DNA of 64,000 nt, from contig CAVSDL010000001.1 in the NCBI GenBank assembly GCA_963726775.1, forward strand, positions 1,302,001 through 1,366,000, read 5' to 3'. The translations under genes and the position numbers were made by a program. This document shows, one piece after another, positions 59,503 through 64,000 of this stretch (positions within the stretch are counted from its first letter, which is position 1; every line of letters starts with the position of its first letter). Under the pieces are notes generated by a model. That model made no database searches. It was given only the letters and a program-made list of their open reading frames with translations, and was not told the origin of the DNA. The stretch comes from CAIWHR01 sp963726775. GTDB lineage: Bacteria; Pseudomonadota; Gammaproteobacteria; Burkholderiales; Casimicrobiaceae.

Positions 59503-61866
59503 ATGTCGCCCCGCCTGTCTTCGCTTGCGCTTGCAGTGACGTTCGCGACTCTGTCGCGATTCGCTGCCGCGGACGACGATGCTTCTGCCTTGCCGCCGCC
59601 GGCGCTCCAGCCGGCAGGCGATCTGACTCCACCGCCCCTGCGGCCGCCGCCGGGCGCCGCCGCGGCATCCCCGCAGTCGCCGAGGCCGAACGCCGCCGAC
59701 ACGTCGCGCGCTCCGTTCGACCGCGACAGCGGCGCAATATTCTTTCGCGCGGACCAGATCGAAGGCGTGCCCGGCAGCAGGGTGACGGCCTCGGGCAAGG
59801 TCGAGCTGCGCACGCGCCGCGAGACGGTCCTCGCCGATTGGCTGAGCTACGACTTCGATGCCAACGAGGTCTGGGCCAAGGGTGACGTGCTGCTGCGGCG
59901 GGGCATCGACTGGATCACCGGTCCGGAGGCGCGATTCAAGCGGGACACCGAAACGGGCTCGTTCGCCACGCCTCGCTTCTACATCGGCGAGAACGGTGCG
60001 CGCGGATCGGCCGCGGAGATCCGGTTCGCCGGCCCCGAACATTACGAGGCAACCGACGCGCGTTACACGACGTGCGTCGCTCCGCGCGACGACTGGTACA
60101 TCCGGATGGATGAGCTCGAAGTCGACAAGTCGCGAATGGTGGGCACCGGACACGATGCGACCGTACGTTTCCTGGGTGTGCCCATAGCCTACAGCCCGTG
60201 GATCGAATTCCCGCTTTCCGGGGAACGCAAGTCCGGATTTCTCACGCCGGTCCTCGGGTCGTCGGGCACGCGCGGCTTCGACGCGTCGATGCCCTATTAC
60301 CTGAACCTCGCCCCAAATTACGACGCCACGATCACGCCACGGACCATGACCAAGCGCGGCTTTCAGCTTGCCGCGCAGTTCCGCTATCTCTTCGACGACA
60401 TTCTGGGCGGCGTCGAGGCCGAAGACCTTCCCAATGACCGTGTCACGGGCACCGCTCGTTACGCGCTCTCGTGGAAGCACAACCAGAGCTTCAACTCGGT
60501 CCTGCCGGGGCTCTCGGGATACCTCAACCTCAACAAGGTCTCGGACGACACCTATTTCGCCGATCTTGCCGACCGCGTGTCGTTCACGTCGTTGACAACG
60601 CTTCCGCGCGAGGGCGGCCTCGCCTACACCAACGGACCGTGGGGCCTGGTGGCCCGCGCCCAGGCCTTCCAGACGCTGCAGGATCCGAGCGCGCCGCAGC
60701 CGCCGCCGTACAACCGCGTGCCGCAGGTACTGGGCTCGCTTCAGGAAACGGACTGGCTGGGACTGACCTTCGCCGGCGTCGGCGAGTACGCCTATTTCCG
60801 ACAGCCGACGCTGACGACGGGCCAGCGGGTCTATGCGTGGCCGACGGTCGCCTGGTCGCGCCAGGGCGCGGCGTGGTCGCTCACGGCGCGCACCGGCGTG
60901 CACCTGCGCGAGTACGATCTCAATGAAATCCGGCCCGATGTCCCGAGCACGCAAAACTACGTGATTCCGATATCGTCGGTCGATGCCGGATTCATATTCG
61001 AACGCGACTGGAACGTGCTCGGGCAGAGCGTGGTGCAGACGCTCGAACCGCGCGCCTTCTACGTCTACGTACCGTACCGCAAGCAGAGCCAGGCGCCGGT
61101 TTTCGACACCGCGGTCGACGATTTCAACTTCGGCCAGCTGTTCAGCGTCAACCGCTATCTCGGCAACGACCGGATCGGCGACGCCAATCAGCTCACGCTC
61201 GCCCTGACGTCCCGTTTCCTCGACATGGAAACGGGAGCCGAACGACTGCGGGTCGCCGTCGGCGAACGCTTCTACTTCCAGGACCAGCGCGTGGTGCTGA
61301 ACGAGGCGCCACGCTCTGCGGCCACGTCCGACGTGCTGCTGGGGATCGAGGGCCGCCTGTCCGAGGCCTGGTCGCTCGGCGCGCTCTGGCAATACAACTT
61401 CGATGCGTCGCAGACCGAGCGCATGAACGCCGGTGTCCGCTATACGCCGGCCCCGGGCCGGGTGCTCAGCCTGAGCTATCGGTACTCGCGCCAATATGTC
61501 GATCCCATCGGCACCCAGTCGCAGCTGAACCAGTTCGACGTGGCATCACAGTGGCCGGTCACCGAGAACTGGACTCTGCTCGGGCGCTGGAACTTCTCGC
61601 TGCTCGGAAGCAAGACGTTGGAGGCCGTCGCGGGCGTCGAGTACAATGCCGGATGCTGGGTGCTGCGACTCGTCGGCCAGCGGCTGACGACGACGACCCA
61701 GACGGCGAGCAACTCCATATACCTGCAGATAGAGCTGAACGGCCTCGCGCGCTTCGGGACCAGCCCTCTGGATCTGCTCCGCCGCAGCGTTCCCGGCTAC
61801 CTGAAGACCAACGACCCGACGGTGTCGCCGCGCGACCGGGGCATCGACAGCTTTCCCGAATTCTGA
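59503..61866 (+). CDS. lptD: LPS-assembly outer-membrane protein LptD
   Basis: This 787-residue beta-barrel protein inserts lipopolysaccharide into the outer leaflet of the outer membrane with LptE. The ATG at 59503 opens a clear signal peptide (LSSLALAVTFATLSRFAAADDDA). A proline-rich linker precedes an N-terminal beta-jellyroll (about 80-190: IFFRADQIEGVPGSRVTASGKVELRTRRETVLADWLSYDF and NEVWAKGDVLL). The large C-terminal barrel carries TTCVAPRDDWYIRMDELEVDKS and ends GVEYNAGCWVLRLVGQRL with the conserved late cysteine. The ATG at 59452 would add 17 residues. It is followed by surA. Confidence 0.95.
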   Translation: MSPRLSSLALAVTFATLSRFAAADDDASALPPPALQPAGDLTPPPLRPPPGAAAASPQSPRPNAADTSRAPFDRDSGAIFFRADQIEGVPGSRVTASGKVELRTRRETVLADWLSYDFDANEVWAKGDVLLRRGIDWITGPEARFKRDTETGSFATPRFYIGENGARGSAAEIRFAGPEHYEATDARYTTCVAPRDDWYIRMDELEVDKSRMVGTGHDATVRFLGVPIAYSPWIEFPLSGERKSGFLTPVLGSSGTRGFDASMPYYLNLAPNYDATITPRTMTKRGFQLAAQFRYLFDDILGGVEAEDLPNDRVTGTARYALSWKHNQSFNSVLPGLSGYLNLNKVSDDTYFADLADRVSFTSLTTLPREGGLAYTNGPWGLVARAQAFQTLQDPSAPQPPPYNRVPQVLGSLQETDWLGLTFAGVGEYAYFRQPTLTTGQRVYAWPTVAWSRQGAAWSLTARTGVHLREYDLNEIRPDVPSTQNYVIPISSVDAGFIFERDWNVLGQSVVQTLEPRAFYVYVPYRKQSQAPVFDTAVDDFNFGQLFSVNRYLGNDRIGDANQLTLALTSRFLDMETGAERLRVAVGERFYFQDQRVVLNEAPRSAATSDVLLGIEGRLSEAWSLGALWQYNFDASQTERMNAGVRYTPAPGRVLSLSYRYSRQYVDPIGTQSQLNQFDVASQWPVTENWTLLGRWNFSLLGSKTLEAVAGVEYNAGCWVLRLVGQRLTTTTQTASNSIYLQIELNGLARFGTSPLDLLRRSVPGYLKTNDPTVSPRDRGIDSFPEF

Positions 61867-61874
61867 AACCCGGC

Positions 61875-63248
61875 ATGACGATCATCCGCATCCTCCTCCA
61901 TTTCGTTGCACACGCCGCGATGCTTGTGGCGCTCGCGGCGGCGGCGCAAGCGCCGACCGTTCCCTCGGCCCCGGCCCAGCGACCGGCGCCCGCGCCACCC
62001 GCGCGCGGCATCACGCTCGACCGCACCATCCTGCTCGACCGGGTGGTGGCCATCGTCAACGACGAGGCGCTTACGCAGTACGACCTGAGCGAACAGAAGC
62101 GCATCGTGCTGTCGCAGATGAAATCCCAGAACATGGCGCCGCCGCCGCCGGACGTGCTCGACAAGCAGCTGCTCGAGCGGCTCATCACCGAGCGCGCGTT
62201 GCTGCAGTTCGCCAAGGAAAACGGGGTCCGGGTCGACGACACCCAGGTCGAGCGGACGATCCTGCGCGTCGCGCAGGAAAACAAGCTTTCGGCGGACGAG
62301 TTCCGCAAGGTGCTGGAACGCGAGGGCATCCCCTATGCGAAGTACCGCGAAGACATGCGCAACGAAATCATCATCCAGCGACTGCGCGACCGGGAAGTCG
62401 AAGCGAAGATCAATGTCAGCGATGCCGAAGTCGACAATTTTCTCGCTACGCAGAGTGTGCAGACCGGGGGCGACATCGAGTATCGCCTCGCGCATGTACT
62501 GGTTGTCGTGCCCGAGCAGGCCTCGCCCGAACAAATCGATGCCAAACGCCGGCGCGCGGAAGAAGCGCTGAAGCAAATCCAGGGCGGCAATGATTTCGGC
62601 CAGGTTGCCGCCGGCTTTTCGGACGCGCAGGACGCATTGCAGGGCGGCGTGCTTGGCTGGCGCGCGCCCGCGCGCCTGCCCACCGTATTTGCCGAACCGG
62701 TGCGCGGAATGAAACCCGGAGAGGTCTCCGGCGTGCTGCGCTCGGCAACGGGGTTCCACATCGTCAAGCTGCTGGAAACGCGCAGCCGCAATGTACCGAC
62801 CGTCGTGGAGCAGACGCGCGCGCGGCACATCCTGGTGAAGGTCAGCGAAGTCACGTCGGAATCCGAGGCGAAGGCCCGGATCGACCGGACCAAGGACCGC
62901 ATCGACACCGGCGCGAAATTCGAGGATCAGGCCAAGCTGAATTCGGAGGATGCAAGTTCCGCGAAGGGCGGCGACCTGGGGTGGTTGTCGCCCGGCGACA
63001 CGGTGCCCGATTTCGAGCAGGCGATGAACAAGCTCAAGATCGGCGAGATATCGGGGCCGGTCCGTTCGCAGTTCGGCTGGCACCTCATACAGGTGACGGA
63101 TCGCCGGACTCAGGACATTACCGCCGACCGCCAGCGCGACCAGGCGCGGGCGGCGTTGCGCCAGCGCAAATCCGACGAAGCGTTCCAGGATTGGTTGCGG
63201 CAGGTGCGCGACCGCGCCTACGTCGAGATCATGGCCGCGGAACGGTAG
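61875..63248 (+). CDS. surA: Periplasmic chaperone / peptidyl-prolyl isomerase SurA
   Basis: This 457-residue chaperone escorts outer-membrane proteins, including LptD. The ATG at 61875 opens a signal peptide (ILLHFVAHAAMLVALAAAAQA). The N-domain (about 45-180) has LDRVVAIVNDEALTQYDLSEQKRIVLSQM. Two parvulin domains follow, about 200-305 (IEYRLAHVLVVVPEQAS and LGWRAPARLPTVF) and 310-415 (RARHILVKVSEVTSESEAK and GDLGWLSPGDTVPDFEQAM). It is eight bases after lptD and co-transcribed. The usual downstream genes pdxA and rsmA are missing from this position. Confidence 0.95.
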   Translation: MTIIRILLHFVAHAAMLVALAAAAQAPTVPSAPAQRPAPAPPARGITLDRTILLDRVVAIVNDEALTQYDLSEQKRIVLSQMKSQNMAPPPPDVLDKQLLERLITERALLQFAKENGVRVDDTQVERTILRVAQENKLSADEFRKVLEREGIPYAKYREDMRNEIIIQRLRDREVEAKINVSDAEVDNFLATQSVQTGGDIEYRLAHVLVVVPEQASPEQIDAKRRRAEEALKQIQGGNDFGQVAAGFSDAQDALQGGVLGWRAPARLPTVFAEPVRGMKPGEVSGVLRSATGFHIVKLLETRSRNVPTVVEQTRARHILVKVSEVTSESEAKARIDRTKDRIDTGAKFEDQAKLNSEDASSAKGGDLGWLSPGDTVPDFEQAMNKLKIGEISGPVRSQFGWHLIQVTDRRTQDITADRQRDQARAALRQRKSDEAFQDWLRQVRDRAYVEIMAAER

Positions 63249-63485
63249 TGCGTTCGGCGGGTCCGCCGGCTTCGCGCTCGCGCTCCATCAGCAGTTCCGG
63301 ATCGCTTCCCGGCGCCCGGATCGTTCGCGCCGGCGCGAATCCCCGAAGGCGACTCAGGCTTTTCGCCCATCGACAAGCGATCGCCCTGTTGTCCAGCATG
63401 GGCGCGCCGGACGGCGGAGAACATGCCCCACAGGCCGCGCGGCGTGCCGCGGCGGCGGCAGACGACCAGGGATGAGGGATGACGC

Positions 63486-63686
63486 CTATGCGGTCTGGTA
63501 CACGTACGGCGCCTGCGGCACGCCGCCTTCGTCCATTTTCCTGCGCTCTGCCAAGTCGTGCGGCTGCTTGTCCCACCAGATCGCGCGGCCCTCTTTCTGG
63601 TCCCGGTCGAGGTGCGGCCGTATCTCCACAAGCTCGCGGATGAATTTGGTGTGTTCGGACTCGTAGAGGCGCGATGGAAGGAACAT
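63486..63686 (-). CDS. DUF3460 family small protein
   Basis: This 66-residue protein has the betaproteobacterial DUF3460 pattern: MFLPSRLYESEHTKFIRELVEIRPHLDRDQKEGRAIWWDKQP and DLAERRKMDEGGVPQAPYVYQ. The ATG at 63686 has a strong AGGAGG about eight bases upstream; the longer frame to 63746 lacks a site. It lies 43 bases after the stop of the rlmL-like gene and is probably in the same operon. Function is unknown. The 237 bases between its stop and surA hold no convincing gene. Confidence 0.88.
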   Translation of the reverse strand: MFLPSRLYESEHTKFIRELVEIRPHLDRDQKEGRAIWWDKQPHDLAERRKMDEGGVPQAPYVYQTA

Positions 63687-63729
63687 GGCGCTTGCCTCCT
63701 GCGGGATGAAGGCCAAAGCCGCAATCTTA

Positions 63730-64000
63730 TCACCCGGTGCCGGCATGCTCCGACCGCGAGGCGCGCGTCGGCCGCCCGGCGACCAGTTCGAAGCGGAAAA
63801 GGCGGCACTCGATGTCGCCGTTGTACAGCGGTGTCCTCTTCGACGGCTTGAGACCGATCAAGTCCGCCAGCCGGAGATCGCCCGTGAGCAAGCAGGCCGT
63901 CCATCCCGCGAAACGCCGCTTGAGCGCATCGCCGAGTTTCGGATAGAACTCGGCCAGCTGCGCCTGGTCGTAAAGCCGCACGCCGTAGGGCGGATTGGCG
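63730..64000 (-). CDS. rlmL: Class I SAM-dependent rRNA methyltransferase, RlmL-like, C-terminal part (5' end beyond window)
   Basis: The minus frame open from the window edge encodes ANPPYGVRLYDQAQLAEFYPKLGDALKRRFAGWTACLLTGDLRLADLIGLKPSKRTPLYNGDIECRLFRFEL, then a short tail to the stop at 63730. NPPYG is the N-methyltransferase catalytic motif, and SKRTPLYNGDIECRL is the C-terminal signature of RlmL (23S rRNA m2G2445). Only about 90 residues are visible; the THUMP domain and remaining catalytic core lie outside. A separate RlmK domain cannot be assessed. Confidence 0.85.
   Translation of the reverse strand, partial: ANPPYGVRLYDQAQLAEFYPKLGDALKRRFAGWTACLLTGDLRLADLIGLKPSKRTPLYNGDIECRLFRFELVAGRPTRASRSEHAGTG

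Noticed and set aside
63249..63485. Possible minus-strand gene after surA
   Set aside because: The frame is Arg/Ala-rich, has no start signals and overlaps DUF3460 antisense; not supported.
1..64000. tRNA, rRNA, CRISPR arrays, transposase or phage genes
   Set aside because: Reading through the window I found no cloverleaf-like T-loop/anticodon arrangement, no regular short-repeat array and no transposase or integrase motifs. A tRNA scan and a repeat finder would be the decisive checks.

Overview
The window is a dense, high-GC stretch of a betaproteobacterial chromosome, probably Burkholderiales or a close relative. The evidence is a SAH riboswitch ahead of ahcY, the small DUF3460 gene, the cutA / DsbD domain / TlpA / accBC / prmA / DUF3426 run, the glnA-glnL-glnG block, and the prlC-murU-amgK // lptD-surA block. 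No rRNA, tRNA, CRISPR array, prophage or transposase gene was seen. Most long open frames opposite real genes are high-GC artefacts.

Region 1 (1-11.4 kb) is an oxalate and formate catabolic island. On the minus strand lie a truncated ATP-grasp CoA-ligase beta subunit, formyl-CoA:oxalate CoA-transferase (frc) and oxalyl-CoA decarboxylase (oxc). A FadR-type GntR regulator diverges from them. It is followed on the plus strand by a NAD-dependent formate dehydrogenase (NuoE+NuoF fusion, then a molybdenum alpha subunit). The expected flow is oxalate to oxalyl-CoA, then formyl-CoA, then formate, then CO2 plus NADH. A 608-residue P-loop protein of unknown function ends the formate dehydrogenase run.

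Region 2 (11.4-19.8 kb) holds two carboxylate uptake systems transcribed divergently, TctCBA (minus) and DctPQM (plus). The latter ends in an orphan fusion of malonate-decarboxylase beta and gamma subunit homologues. A GC-rich dispersed repeat sits between dctQ and dctM and recurs as a nearly perfect tandem pair at 32 kb.

Region 3 (19.8-24.4 kb) has sua5, metK, an Old Yellow Enzyme, a 42-codon basic ORF with its own promoter, ribosome-binding site and strong terminator, and a putative metallopeptidase with an HEICHH motif.

Region 4 (24.4-33.8 kb, minus) is a four-gene mdtABC/oprM-like RND efflux operon.

Region 5 (33.9-38.2 kb) is the methyl-cycle operon, with a SAH riboswitch, ahcY, panE, a small membrane protein, metF and a TfoX-domain gene. 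A lipoprotein, an SMR transporter and ilvD follow on the minus strand.

Region 6 (41.4-48.5 kb) has lgt, fxsA, cutA, a stand-alone DsbD N-terminal domain, a TlpA-like thioredoxin, accB, accC, prmA and a zinc-ribbon membrane protein.

Region 7 (48.5-53.7 kb) is nitrogen control: glnA, with a probable NtrC site and sigma-54 promoter, then glnL and glnG.

Region 8 (53.8-64 kb) has xthA, a glutaredoxin-like exported protein, prlC, murU, amgK, then lptD and surA on the plus strand, and DUF3460 and the 3' end of rlmL on the minus strand. The best candidates for undescribed biology are the P-loop protein, the 42-aa ORF, the MdcD-MdcE-like fusion, the dispersed repeat and the stand-alone DsbD N-domain.
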